Part shown: positions 1 to 8,922 of the stretch, one piece after another
Position numbering within the stretch: the first letter of the stretch is position 1
Layout of the letters: the number at the start of each line of letters is the position of its first letter
Source of the DNA: Niastella koreensis GR20-10
Lineage (GTDB): Bacteria > Bacteroidota > Bacteroidia > Chitinophagales > Chitinophagaceae
Assembly: GCF_000246855.1 (NCBI RefSeq)
Contig: NC_016609.1
Location: 4,526,001-4,590,000, forward strand
DNA: 64,000 bases
Reading direction: 5' to 3'
Translations under genes and position numbers: made by a program
The notes under the pieces: model-generated
What the model saw: the letters and a program-made list of their open reading frames with translations, nothing else
Told to the model about the DNA's origin: nothing
Databases searched by the model: none

Positions 1-2741
1 TCATAGAACATATGCTTTTTCCCCATGGGCCCCATATTCTCCGCTTTTTGCGATTTGGTGCCAATGGGTGAAATGCCATGCATGAACGACAGATCGCCAT
101 CGGGGAACGCAGGTGCGGTATTGAACGGGGTAACCGAAAATTTAGGGGTGAACAACCGCAGGAACACATCTTCATCGGCACATACAACAGTGAGCGGTTG
201 TGCGGTAGTGTTCAACTTCATCCAGTACAGGTTAGAATAATAACCTTTGAACTCGGGATAGATCAGTTTGCCTTCACCAGTTGAGGTATTATTGTAGTCT
301 TTATTCCAGATATTCAACGTGCCACCCTTCATGCGGTTCTTCCAAACCCGGTATGGTCCTTCGCCCATCCACTGAATAGATTTTACGGTACTTTCAGGGA
401 ATGAGAAGTTGACACCTACCAATGAGGTTTCATAATCTTTCGGAAAATACTTCACCTGCATTTTTACCCAGCCTGAAGGGAATACAGTCCACTCCAGTAA
501 CTGCACCAGGCTTTTCTTCTGAAACTCAGCAGCAATTAACAGGTTGTTTCCTTCTTTGCGGGTATTCCATTTTACAAAGCCGGCTTCGCCTTCGCACAAC
601 AAAGGACCGTTGCTTAAAGGAATGGCGCCTTTACCATTTTGTACGGTTTGTAACAAACCTGTTCTTTTATTGAACGTGATAGTAACATCACCGGCAGTAG
701 CGATGATCAATGAATCTTTTTCAGACACATTAACCGTAGCATTGCCTTCCAGTTTGATTATATTTTTTGCAACTGCAGCAGGCAGTTTAATGGGCCAGCT
801 CCAGGTATATATTTCATGACCGGTTACATCGTATGCGGTTACATACAGTACATTATATTGTTGCCAGTTGGCAGGCAGGTTACAGGTAATGGCGCCGCTT
901 GTACCTGGCGCTATGCCGGGCACATTCACGGTACCTACAACACTGTCCTTGCTGCCGTTTTGCAATGACGCTAACTTGAAAGTAAAGCGGCATTGATTGA
1001 GGTTGGTGAAATGATACCTGTTTTCTACGGTGAATTGTCCGTTGAAAGCAGGGGTAAGATCTTTTAACTCGAAATGAACGGGCGCCCATACTTCTTTAAT
1101 GGTATAATAGCTGCCTTCTTTTTCGTGGTAGGGACCAACAATGCCATCGGGCGCGTGGTTGCCATCTGTATCGATGCTGTCTTTTTTGTCTGTTCTGATC
1201 ACGCCTTCATCGGCAAACACCCACAGGAAACCACCGGCTGAACGGGGATGATGCCACATCAGTTCCCAGTAATCTTCCAGCCCGGCGCCTAAACCACCAT
1301 CATACAAACCATGCAGGAATTCTGTAGGGAACACGATCTGGTGACCATGCAGGTGCGTATCATTACCGTAATCGTAGTTGATATAATGTTGGGTATCGAA
1401 CTGACGAAACACCTGCCAGGGATGGATCAGCGGACGGTGTTGGGGATCCATTTCATCGAACCAGTGGTCCAGCTCAGCATTACTGCCACCTTCGTTACCA
1501 TTATCCCAAACAACGATGGAGGGATGGTTCACATCATGCACGATCATTTCCTGCGCCAGAATGCTGCCTACCTGGGTATCGTATGCTTTGTGCCAGCCGC
1601 ACAATTCGTCCAGCACCATTAAACCTAATGAATCGCAGGCGTTCAGGAAGTGTGCATCGGGCGGGTAGTGCGACATCCGCACCGCGTTCATGTTCATGTC
1701 TTTCATCATCAGCACATCTTCGATGCTGCGGGTTTCATTCATTGCTCTTGCGGTGGTTGGCCAGAACGAATGACGGCACACCCCTTTGAATTTTATCTTA
1801 ACGCCATTGAGGTAAATGCCATCGCGCTCGCGCACTTCAATAGTACGGAAACCAAATTTCTCCTGTAAGGTATGAACCGGTTTTCCTTTTGCCAGCAGGG
1901 TAAATTCTACCTTGTAGCGATTGGGAAACTCCGGTGTCCAGGTGGCCGGAGAAGCCACACTTGTTTTCAACGTAGCAAGGGAATCACCTGATTTTATTTT
2001 TGCAGAAAAGGCCTCGCCTACTTTTTTACCATCCATGGTAAACAACTGTCCGCTTACTTCATCTGCCTGTACAACAGCCGCTACTTTTACATTGGCCGTA
2101 AAAGCGCCGCTTGCCTGTCCATCAACAGATACGCGGGCAATGTGCTCAACAGGCACAGCCTGTAAAAACACAGGCCGGTAAATGCCGCCAAAGATCCAGT
2201 AATCGCCATGGCGTTCTGCCCAGTTTACCGATTCATTGGCTGAGTGTTTGCTTACTGTTACTTCCAGCAGGTTCTTTTTACCAGCCTTTACCAGGTTGGT
2301 GATGTTATAGGTAAAACTATAAAAAGAACCCTGATGGGCGGCCCCGGCCGATTTACCGTTGATCTTTACTTCGGTATCGGTCATGGAACCTTCAAAAACG
2401 ATATTAATGGTTTTACCCTGCCAGTTGGCGGGCACATTGAAATTGTATTTATATAAACCCTGCTCTTTACCACGAACCGAATCTTTATCGTGTCCGTAGT
2501 TATATTTTCCAAATCCCTGCACTTCCCAGTTGCTGGGTACGGCAATGGTTGTCCATTTACCCGAATTGCGACCGGCTGTACAAAAGAATTGCCAGTTTAC
2601 CGTTTTATCACTGCCTGTTCCAGACAGGTATTGAACCTCCGTTTGTTGAGCCAGGGAAAAGCTGCAAGCGGCAAGCTGCAAGCTGCAAGCGAAAGCCAGC
2701 CTTCTCAATAATTTAGTTCTTATAGTCGGTTTCATTTCCAT
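1..2741 (-). CDS. GH2 beta-galactosidase-like glycosidase, C-terminus cut by window edge
   Basis: Secreted glycoside hydrolase family 2 enzyme, probably a beta-galactosidase or related exo-hydrolase acting on pectin side chains. About 913 residues are visible and the frame is open to base 1, so the end lies outside. An N-terminal signal peptide (about residues 1-33) is followed by the jelly-roll sugar-binding domain, an Ig-like domain and a TIM barrel. The acid/base candidate is Glu417 in NGNEGG; the nucleophile candidate is Glu474 in FPTEFLHG. A LacZ-like C-terminal beta domain follows. The start is the ATG at 2741, with a second in-frame ATG at 2735. It begins 4 bp after the stop of the upstream MGH1-like gene, so the two are co-transcribed. 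Part of the signal peptide is encoded by a GCAAGCT-rich repeat (2660-2690). Family is secure; substrate is inferred from neighbours. Confidence 0.88.
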   Translation of the reverse strand, partial: MEMKPTIRTKLLRRLAFACSLQLAACSFSLAQQTEVQYLSGTGSDKTVNWQFFCTAGRNSGKWTTIAVPSNWEVQGFGKYNYGHDKDSVRGKEQGLYKYNFNVPANWQGKTINIVFEGSMTDTEVKINGKSAGAAHQGSFYSFTYNITNLVKAGKKNLLEVTVSKHSANESVNWAERHGDYWIFGGIYRPVFLQAVPVEHIARVSVDGQASGAFTANVKVAAVVQADEVSGQLFTMDGKKVGEAFSAKIKSGDSLATLKTSVASPATWTPEFPNRYKVEFTLLAKGKPVHTLQEKFGFRTIEVRERDGIYLNGVKIKFKGVCRHSFWPTTARAMNETRSIEDVLMMKDMNMNAVRMSHYPPDAHFLNACDSLGLMVLDELCGWHKAYDTQVGSILAQEMIVHDVNHPSIVVWDNGNEGGSNAELDHWFDEMDPQHRPLIHPWQVFRQFDTQHYINYDYGNDTHLHGHQIVFPTEFLHGLYDGGLGAGLEDYWELMWHHPRSAGGFLWVFADEGVIRTDKKDSIDTDGNHAPDGIVGPYHEKEGSYYTIKEVWAPVHFELKDLTPAFNGQFTVENRYHFTNLNQCRFTFKLASLQNGSKDSVVGTVNVPGIAPGTSGAITCNLPANWQQYNVLYVTAYDVTGHEIYTWSWPIKLPAAVAKNIIKLEGNATVNVSEKDSLIIATAGDVTITFNKRTGLLQTVQNGKGAIPLSNGPLLCEGEAGFVKWNTRKEGNNLLIAAEFQKKSLVQLLEWTVFPSGWVKMQVKYFPKDYETSLVGVNFSFPESTVKSIQWMGEGPYRVWKNRMKGGTLNIWNKDYNNTSTGEGKLIYPEFKGYYSNLYWMKLNTTAQPLTVVCADEDVFLRLFTPKFSVTPFNTAPAFPDGDLSFMHGISPIGTKSQKAENMGPMGKKHMFY

Positions 2742-2745
2742 CGTA

Positions 2746-4290
2746 CTATTCAAGATTTCCTATTACTTTTTGTAAATGTTCGGCTGACACTGCTTTCTTT
2801 CCATTTACCCAAACACTCAGTCCTTTGCCTTTTTTATATTTTGATCCGTCTTTATCCCAGATGATGGTCACCAGTTTTCCATGGTATGGTATGTTGTCGA
2901 AACAAAACCAGTTCCATTTATTTTCCGGAATCAATGGGTTTACTTCTATTTTATTATCATTCCGGGGCCGCAAGCCTGCCAACCCGGTTATCATCAGGTC
3001 GTTAAAGGTGCTGTGGTTGTAATACCGGCTGCGTTCCTGGTCATCTTTCAGCCAATACCCATGCGTTTCATCGAGGTATTCGCCTACATAGGGACGGCCG
3101 CGGCGGTATTGCGATTCCACATACGTTTCCATCAGGCGAAAATACACCGAATCGTCCACAACAGATTGCGTATAGTTATTCATTAAGTTGGCCATAGCCG
3201 TCATGGTCTGTGCTGTTGCATAGGGCCAAACAGCGCCATCCCACTCACAGGAGCAACAGCCATGTTTACGGAAACGCGGATCGCTTCTGTCGGCAGTAGT
3301 TATTCCAAAAGGTGCACAGAAGGTTTTTTCTTCTTTAACCTTTTTCCAGGCGGCTTCATAACCGGCATCGGGTAAATTGAAATACCAGGGAATAAATCCT
3401 ATTTCTTCCCGCACATTGGCAAGGGTGTCTGCCTGTTTGCGGGTTTCAAAGAATGTATCTGACGGGTTCCAGAGTAATTGTTGAATCATTTTTTTAAGTG
3501 TATCTGCCTTGGCCGTATACAGATCAGCCTTTGCTTTGTCGCCCTTCATTTTTTCCATATTAGCCAATGCGATGGCGTTGCCATACATATAACTGTTGAT
3601 GGTGGGGCGATAATTTTTTTCTTTTCTGCCACCGCTGATGGTTTCTTCCATGCCATCCTTTACATCCGTTTGCCAGTATAAACCATTGGGCATCCGTTTT
3701 TCCGATTCCCAGCGGGCATAATCTGTTTCAAAATCGGGCAGCATGTTCAGCAGCCAGGTGCTGTCGCCATTTACCAGGTACCGGTTGTACAACGCATAAA
3801 TGTTCCAGCTGCTGAAGGTGTGCAACTTGTTCATGGGTTTGCCATCGTTACCACGGTACCATACATGCATATCCTCATTCAGGTACTTTGGGTCGCGCAA
3901 CCAGCGAGCTTCATAAATATGATGCCCCAGGGCGCTGCTGATGAGGTTGTATTTGTCTGCATAGTTACGGGGCACCAAAAACTCGGTAAAGGCATAACCT
4001 ACCGGAGTTTGTTTGATGTGCTTTCGCAACGTCCACCAGCGGAAATACCACATTTCCTCAAAGTTCTGTTGCGGGCATTCAAACAACGGAATATTTACTT
4101 TCATCCAGTCCCATGCCTGTGCATTGGGAATGGCCTGTACAATATTCTCGTCTTCCATTTTATTGAAATAGTCTACATAGTGACGGAAATCATCTGCTTT
4201 CAAAACAGCACTGCTTTTTGTGCTCTTCTGAGCAATAGCGCTGCTTATGCATAAGACAATCCCAAACAATAAGCCTAATTTCTTAATCAT
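2746..4290 (-). CDS. MGH1-like (alpha/alpha)6-barrel glycoside hydrolase, secreted
   Basis: 514 residues with a Sec signal peptide ending near residue 20 (SSAIAQ). The rest looks like the helical toroid shared by mannosylglycerate hydrolase-like, GH63 and trehalase-like enzymes. Markers are the NYRPTINSYMYGNAIALA segment, the EWDGAVWPYATAQTM segment with helix-lining Trp and Asp, and the late GEYLDETHGYWL segment holding a candidate catalytic Glu. An HGCCSCEWDG cluster has three cysteines just before the active-site loop. The C-terminal ~60 residues form a short beta extension. It lies between the sialidase-fold gene and the GH2 gene in one minus-strand run, so a role in exo-cleavage of a pectin side-chain sugar is inferred. 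The exact GH family and substrate cannot be assigned from sequence alone. Confidence 0.75.
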   Translation of the reverse strand: MIKKLGLLFGIVLCISSAIAQKSTKSSAVLKADDFRHYVDYFNKMEDENIVQAIPNAQAWDWMKVNIPLFECPQQNFEEMWYFRWWTLRKHIKQTPVGYAFTEFLVPRNYADKYNLISSALGHHIYEARWLRDPKYLNEDMHVWYRGNDGKPMNKLHTFSSWNIYALYNRYLVNGDSTWLLNMLPDFETDYARWESEKRMPNGLYWQTDVKDGMEETISGGRKEKNYRPTINSYMYGNAIALANMEKMKGDKAKADLYTAKADTLKKMIQQLLWNPSDTFFETRKQADTLANVREEIGFIPWYFNLPDAGYEAAWKKVKEEKTFCAPFGITTADRSDPRFRKHGCCSCEWDGAVWPYATAQTMTAMANLMNNYTQSVVDDSVYFRLMETYVESQYRRGRPYVGEYLDETHGYWLKDDQERSRYYNHSTFNDLMITGLAGLRPRNDNKIEVNPLIPENKWNWFCFDNIPYHGKLVTIIWDKDGSKYKKGKGLSVWVNGKKAVSAEHLQKVIGNLE

Positions 4291-4310
4291 AGTTTTTCAT
4301 TTCAAGCTGC

Positions 4311-4404
4311 TGGTCAGTGGTCAATGGTGAGTGGTCAGTGGGTACCGATTATTCAAGCTTTCCAAATATCGGTGACTTACTCACTACTCACCACTCACTA
4401 CTCA
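4311..4404. repeat. Short-word repeat tract forming a hairpin between two genes
   Basis: The linker is made of variants of the word GTGAGTRGTCAGTGG, followed about 40 nt later by the inverse words CACTACTCACCACTCAC. The two halves can pair into a long imperfect stem. The tract abuts the stop codon of the sialidase-fold gene. A tract built from almost the same words occurs at 23371-23460. It may slow ribosomes, protect mRNA or partly terminate between cistrons; the function is inferred. Confidence 0.6.
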
Positions 4405-6261
4405 CTATTGTATCTTTTTCGTTTTTACTGACTTGATCAAATATGCTGCTGGTTGAGCCTGTGCGCCAGGGCTTGGCAAATCATATAGCTGATCTGTTGG
4501 GGTATCGGAATCGGGGAAACGACGTACATCGCCGGTTCTGAAAACCAGTCGTTGTACATTCTCCAGAGGGGCAAAAAAAATCTGGTTGCCACTCTCCTTT
4601 CCATTCACGGATACGGTATAAAAACGGGCATTTGTGTTTAAGGATACGGTAACTTCATACTGTTTTCCTGCCTCGTACTTCATGATGCTTCTGTTTCTAT
4701 AGCCTGCTTTTACATACAAGGCGCCTGTTGAATCAAACACCAGCCTGATGCCGGCGCTGCCTTTGGCATCCTGAAACTCGATGTGCAGGTTACCATGATC
4801 GTTTTGTTGTGGTACTACCGTAAACGTCGCCGTCATTCTTTTTGCGGCCGGCAAAACGTGTTCGGCCTTCCCAAAATCAAAAGGATCTTTATCCTTCAAC
4901 GACAGTACCTGCGTGCCATCTGGTGCTTTGTCAAGAGCCACCGGCGCCCACAGGGGACTGTAAATATTCCATTCGTTCAATGCCGTTGCGGCGGGTAAAG
5001 TGGCGAAATCGTCATTTACATCTGCGGCTACTTTATCCTTAACAGGTACGGGGATGCTCGCCACCCAAATGTCTTCCTTGTTCATGCTATAGGTAATCCA
5101 GCAATTGCCATCAGGCGAAACCGCGCCCGCTTCCAGGCCACGTACATATTGCGGACCATAGCTTTTATAGGCGCCGCCATACCGCAGCGAGGTGATTTCG
5201 CCATTCACCAGTAACAGGTTCTTATAATTCAGTCCATCGTCACTTACAGATAATGCCAATGGCCATCTGAATTCTGATGGGTTGTATACGGTTACATATT
5301 TACCATCGGAAGTGCGTTGTCCCCAGATCTTCGCATTGCTGTTCACAAAGTGTGGTGCACGTACGGGGTTATACAACCACGATTTCCCTTTATCAGGACT
5401 GATGGAAGTCAATGCCAGTTTCCACAATCCAACAGTTCTGCCATCGGGCAGGGTATAATAATTAAATGCTTTGTAATTGTCGTTGTGCAGGGTGAGCAGT
5501 GTATCCTTGCGATCGGCTTCTTCGCCCCACTGCTGCACCATCAGCTTGTTGCTCAGCAATTCTTTGCAGGCTTCTACAAACCCTTTATCCTTGCTTTTTT
5601 CAAAGTAGGGATAGCTGGTATTTGTTGAATTGAACGCATGATTGTAGCGGATAAAGTAGATGGGGCCAAAGCTGCCGTCTTTATTTATTTCGCGTACCAC
5701 GCGGCCAATACCGTTACCATCATTGGGATCGTCATGCGGCCCCAGCACAATGCCATAAAAACCGAGCATCAGCAACCGGTTCTTACTGGAAATAAACCAA
5801 CCCATGCGCTGATGCATTACAGCCGAAAGGTTATGAGCTACTGAATCTTTATAATCTTCTTTGGTAGTGCCATCGGGTACTTTATAAATAGGGAACGAGA
5901 TCTTTGGCGCCGTCCAGTGAACCCCGTCTTTAGAAGTCATCATCAACGACTGACCAGGCGGCACGTGCTCTCCTACCGGGTTGCTCAGGTATTCGAGATA
6001 AAAGGTATTGTTCCAGTAAGTAATTAACGGCTGGTGGTTATACGTCCAGCCAAAACCGGTAGTGGAATCCTTTATATCTCTGTTGGCCCGCATTACCTGG
6101 ATGTTGTGTACCCCTACAGCCGGCGATAACTGACCATGGTGATAATCCACATTTACTAAAGTAGTACCCACATAGCGAACTGTATCCTGGGCCGTAGTTT
6201 GTTGTATACTTCCTATTAACAATGTTCCTATTACCAGTAGCTTATTCATTCTAAGTATCAT
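4405..6261 (-). CDS. Secreted sialidase-fold beta-propeller protein with C-terminal concanavalin-like domain
   Basis: 618 residues. The N-terminal signal peptide ends near TTAQ; a cleaner start is the second in-frame ATG at 6249. Residues about 25-430 look like a BNR/sialidase-type propeller: repeated short beta motifs such as TSKDGVHW, SPDGNCW and SVSDDGLNY, and many aromatic and Asp residues facing a funnel. Residues about 440-600 resemble a LamG/concanavalin-like sheet (HIEFQDAKG, GIRLVFDS, YEVTVSLN). It sits between GH43 and the MGH1-like gene in the GH140-containing run. Propellers of this kind in pectin loci include exo-hydrolases and lyases, but no catalytic signature is recognised here, so the activity is open. 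A pectin-side-chain enzyme is the inference. Confidence 0.68.
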   Translation of the reverse strand: MILRMNKLLVIGTLLIGSIQQTTAQDTVRYVGTTLVNVDYHHGQLSPAVGVHNIQVMRANRDIKDSTTGFGWTYNHQPLITYWNNTFYLEYLSNPVGEHVPPGQSLMMTSKDGVHWTAPKISFPIYKVPDGTTKEDYKDSVAHNLSAVMHQRMGWFISSKNRLLMLGFYGIVLGPHDDPNDGNGIGRVVREINKDGSFGPIYFIRYNHAFNSTNTSYPYFEKSKDKGFVEACKELLSNKLMVQQWGEEADRKDTLLTLHNDNYKAFNYYTLPDGRTVGLWKLALTSISPDKGKSWLYNPVRAPHFVNSNAKIWGQRTSDGKYVTVYNPSEFRWPLALSVSDDGLNYKNLLLVNGEITSLRYGGAYKSYGPQYVRGLEAGAVSPDGNCWITYSMNKEDIWVASIPVPVKDKVAADVNDDFATLPAATALNEWNIYSPLWAPVALDKAPDGTQVLSLKDKDPFDFGKAEHVLPAAKRMTATFTVVPQQNDHGNLHIEFQDAKGSAGIRLVFDSTGALYVKAGYRNRSIMKYEAGKQYEVTVSLNTNARFYTVSVNGKESGNQIFFAPLENVQRLVFRTGDVRRFPDSDTPTDQLYDLPSPGAQAQPAAYLIKSVKTKKIQ

Positions 6262-6272
6262 TATCGTGAAAC

Positions 6273-6306
6273 GGGCCCCCTCCCGGCCTCCCCCCGGTGG
6301 GGGAGG
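6273..6306. repeat. GC-rich palindromic (REP-like) element
   Basis: C-rich and G-rich arms (CCTCCCCC at 6287-6294 and GGGGGAGG at 6299-6306) flank a 4-nt loop. A related C-rich block, GGCCTCCCCCCGG, recurs at 26741 and in near-identical form at 50810, so this belongs to a dispersed repeat family. It lies in the 171-bp linker between the GH43 and sialidase-fold genes. The rest of that linker is CT-rich on the plus strand with no ORF. Confidence 0.55.
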
Positions 6307-6432
6307 AGAAATACAGCCTCGTGATAAAATTCATCCTGTTAACTTTTCAATCTTCTTCCATCCTACTTGTTACTACTTATTTCTTACTTCCCACCTCCTA
6401 CTGCTGTCTTTCAATTTCTAATTTTTCATTTC

Positions 6433-7332
6433 TCATTTCTCATTTAACAGTTTTTTCAACTCCTTCTTACTCGTCATAAATATCGTTCCGTGCTTGTGTC
6501 CTTCCGGCACCGATACAGCCGCCGAATCGAAACGGATAAAATCCGTTGTTTTAACGGCTTCATATTTTTTATCGCCATAGGAGTCGAAATAAATCAACCA
6601 GTCCTTACCCACATGGGCCACTGAAGGGCCTTCTGTGAAATTTTTGGTAAAGGGTGCGGAAATATTATTCCAGGGACCTAACGGACTATTACCAAACGCT
6701 ACTTTTATATTGCGCATAGGCCGGGTATTGTCTTTCAACACCAGCACATAATCTTTGGGCGCTCTTTTTACAATTTCTGCATCGATCACACTGAACTGCG
6801 GATCGAGGTATAATTTACTGGGTGAAAAGGTTTTGAAATCTTTGGTTACCGTATAATACAGGCGCTGGTTATTGTTCTCATCTTCCAGGCCTTTGGGAAA
6901 ACGAAATGGAATGGTAGAAGCCCATACAATGATGAACTGGTTATTCTCCTCATCAAAGAAAACCTCAGGCGCCCATACATTTACTACGTTTGAGTCATTT
7001 TCCATTACAGGAATAAACTCCGGTTTCGACCAATGAACAAGGTCGTTTGAATGGGCATACCCAAAACCTTTGTCTTTGTTCCAGCCGCTTGTCCATACCA
7101 GGTGGTATTCGCCATCGGCGCCCTTTGCAATGGAAGGATCGCGCATTACTCCGGAACCTACTTCAGGTTTTACAAAGGTTCGCCCTACATCTGTCCATTT
7201 ATAGCCATCATAGCTATACAACAACCGCAACCCATCGCTGGCGGGTTCGTGGAATGATGTAAACATATATACTTGTTTGTGCACTGAGCAGCTAACAAGA
7301 AACAAACAGCATATGTAAAGTATATATCGCAT
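6433..7332 (-). CDS. GH43-family five-bladed propeller glycosidase, lipoprotein
   Basis: 299 residues, about one GH43 catalytic domain with no extra module. The N-terminus carries a lipobox ending at Cys15 (LFLVSCS), so it is a lipoprotein, probably at the outer membrane. The three GH43 acidic residues are visible: Asp65 in MRDPSI (general base), Asp184 in VIDAEIV (pKa modulator) and Glu234 in FTEGPSV (general acid). Typical blade motifs are SNDLVHWSKPEF and VNVWAPEVFF. GH43 enzymes are mostly alpha-L-arabinofuranosidases, beta-xylosidases and related exo-enzymes; next to GH140 and PL1 an arabinofuranosidase or galactosidase is likely. Subfamily not assigned. Confidence 0.85.
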   Translation of the reverse strand: MRYILYICCLFLVSCSVHKQVYMFTSFHEPASDGLRLLYSYDGYKWTDVGRTFVKPEVGSGVMRDPSIAKGADGEYHLVWTSGWNKDKGFGYAHSNDLVHWSKPEFIPVMENDSNVVNVWAPEVFFDEENNQFIIVWASTIPFRFPKGLEDENNNQRLYYTVTKDFKTFSPSKLYLDPQFSVIDAEIVKRAPKDYVLVLKDNTRPMRNIKVAFGNSPLGPWNNISAPFTKNFTEGPSVAHVGKDWLIYFDSYGDKKYEAVKTTDFIRFDSAAVSVPEGHKHGTIFMTSKKELKKLLNEK

Positions 7333-7340
7333 TTATCTTA

Positions 7341-7412
7341 GTTATTAGGTTATTAAGTTCTTAGGTTCTTGAGTTAACTTATAAACTCAAGAACTTAATA
7401 ACTTAAGAACTT
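7341..7412. repeat. Inverted repeat of TTAAGTTCTT-type words between GH140 and GH43 genes
   Basis: The 84-bp linker is nearly all one imperfect inverted repeat: AAGTTCTT/AGGTTCTTGAGTT words on the left and AACTCAAGAACTTAATAAC words on the right, with a short AT loop around 7379-7383. It is expected to form a long stem in the mRNA just after the GH140 stop codon. It belongs to the same class of linker repeats as 4311-4404. Confidence 0.6.
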
Positions 7413-7416
7413 TAAC

Positions 7417-8838
7417 TTAGAAATCAAGAACCAGTACCCAGTCGTTACCTTCTTTAACATCCCCCGGCGCATCAAACTCATGAACTCCTTTATTTTCAAA
7501 AGTTCCTATCTCCGTATACTTACCATCCCGGGGACTGTACCACGATGCTTTAATATTTTTCCCGGCCAGCTTATTCAGTTGAACAGAAAAGTTGCGGCCG
7601 TTGCAGGTATAAAACAGCGCATAGTTATTGCCCCGGGTTGCCAGGATTCGATTGTACTTCACTCCTGCTTCACCGGCGATCAATGACTGATCTGGCACGC
7701 GGTCGAAATAGGACCTCGACAACATCAGGTTTTTTATATATTGCATTTGTCCTGACCCCGGCGCCAGCATGGCTTCGTACCAGGTATTGAATACGCCGTA
7801 ATTTGCGTCTTTATCGTTGGGGCGGTGCATTTGCATTACCGCGTTATCGCCATACGTATAGCCACAGGCGCCGGCAAATACCGACCAGTATGCATAACGT
7901 CTTACATCAGCAGCAGACCATCTTTTCTCCAGCGAATCGTGCAGCCCCTGGGGAATTTCTTCATAAGAAGGTTCTGCATCAAAAGTGGGTTTCACCGGCT
8001 TTTTCACATAATCCATGGCTACATATTTCCAGTTGTCTTCACCAAAATGCAGATCGCCTTTGCTGGTATCCTGGCTGTAGCGGCGGTGACCACTTTGAAA
8101 TACATTGAACTGTAACCAGGGCTCGTTGTGAAACCAGATAGAGGAAGTGGTACGGCCGCGTGGATGGAAAGTGATCAAGTGGCCAGGGTCCTTTTGATGC
8201 AGGGTGTAGCCAATCGTTTTCCAAACAGCGATGGAGTCGCTGCCTTTGATATCGCCTCCATTCATCCAGATCACATTGGTTTGTGATTTATAGCGATCGG
8301 CTAAAAAAGCGGCGTATTGTTTTGCCTGTGCCGGGCTCACATGTCCTTCCTTTACTACACTGCCCCAAACCGGCACCATGGCTACATAAATACCCCTTTC
8401 GGCAGCTGCCTTCACTACAAAATCAACATGGTCCCAATAATCGTATTGCGCGGCATCGTCGGGGTTATCGCCGGGTGTGATAATGGGTTTGCTTACATTG
8501 CCTTTGCTAACAGCCGTATCGCCATAGGCGTTTACCTCTTTGACAATATGCACCAGCATTACCTGAATTACATTAAAGCCTTTTTGCCGGCGGTCGTCCA
8601 GCAGTTTGATCGCTTCTTCGCGTTTCAGTTTGGAGAACAACAACCAGTCGGTATCGCCTAACCAAAAGAAGGGTTTGCCATCAGCCGTCATAAAATAGCG
8701 GCCATTGGGCGATACTTTTAATGGTTGCAATGGCTCAATATGATGTGCCGGCGAGGGTGACCCACCGCCGGCTGGCGGATGAGCCACACCTGCCACTGCC
8801 ATTGCAGCCATTAATACGAAAGACAAAAGTTTATACAT
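7417..8838 (-). CDS. GH140-like apiosidase (DUF4038 family), secreted
   Basis: 473 residues. After a signal peptide (about 1-20) comes the typical DUF4038 opening, NGRYFMTADGKPFFWLGDTD, followed by the strand DRRQKGFNVIQVML of a TIM barrel. Candidate catalytic acids are Asp196 in MNGGDIKGSDS and Glu289 in FDAEPSYEE, spaced as expected for this family. The last ~90 residues form the small beta-sandwich (ALFYTCNGRNF, ASWYSPRDGKY) usual for DUF4038 proteins. The founding GH140 member cleaves the apiose-galacturonan bond at the base of RG-II side chains, so this gene is the strongest pointer to RG-II. It is in one minus-strand run with PL1, the beta-helix protein and GH43. Length matches the family. 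Confidence 0.85.
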   Translation of the reverse strand: MYKLLSFVLMAAMAVAGVAHPPAGGGSPSPAHHIEPLQPLKVSPNGRYFMTADGKPFFWLGDTDWLLFSKLKREEAIKLLDDRRQKGFNVIQVMLVHIVKEVNAYGDTAVSKGNVSKPIITPGDNPDDAAQYDYWDHVDFVVKAAAERGIYVAMVPVWGSVVKEGHVSPAQAKQYAAFLADRYKSQTNVIWMNGGDIKGSDSIAVWKTIGYTLHQKDPGHLITFHPRGRTTSSIWFHNEPWLQFNVFQSGHRRYSQDTSKGDLHFGEDNWKYVAMDYVKKPVKPTFDAEPSYEEIPQGLHDSLEKRWSAADVRRYAYWSVFAGACGYTYGDNAVMQMHRPNDKDANYGVFNTWYEAMLAPGSGQMQYIKNLMLSRSYFDRVPDQSLIAGEAGVKYNRILATRGNNYALFYTCNGRNFSVQLNKLAGKNIKASWYSPRDGKYTEIGTFENKGVHEFDAPGDVKEGNDWVLVLDF

Positions 8839-8922
8839 ATTTATCGCAAAATCCTATTAAACAACTAAAGCATTATGTTCGATTATCACATTAGCATATT
8901 AGCATATTAGCACTTTAGCCAA
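8839..8922. repeat. CATATTAGCA short tandem repeat in linker
   Basis: The linker between the beta-helix gene and GH140 contains consecutive copies of the 10-nt word CATATTAGCA with drift (about 8887-8915). No ORF or clear promoter is seen. It is another member of the locus-wide class of short-word linker repeats. Confidence 0.5.

Noticed and set aside
4311-4404. CRISPR array or IS inverted repeats at the repeat-rich linkers
   Set aside because: No regular repeat-spacer pattern, no cas genes, no transposase and no target-site duplication. These are short-word tracts.
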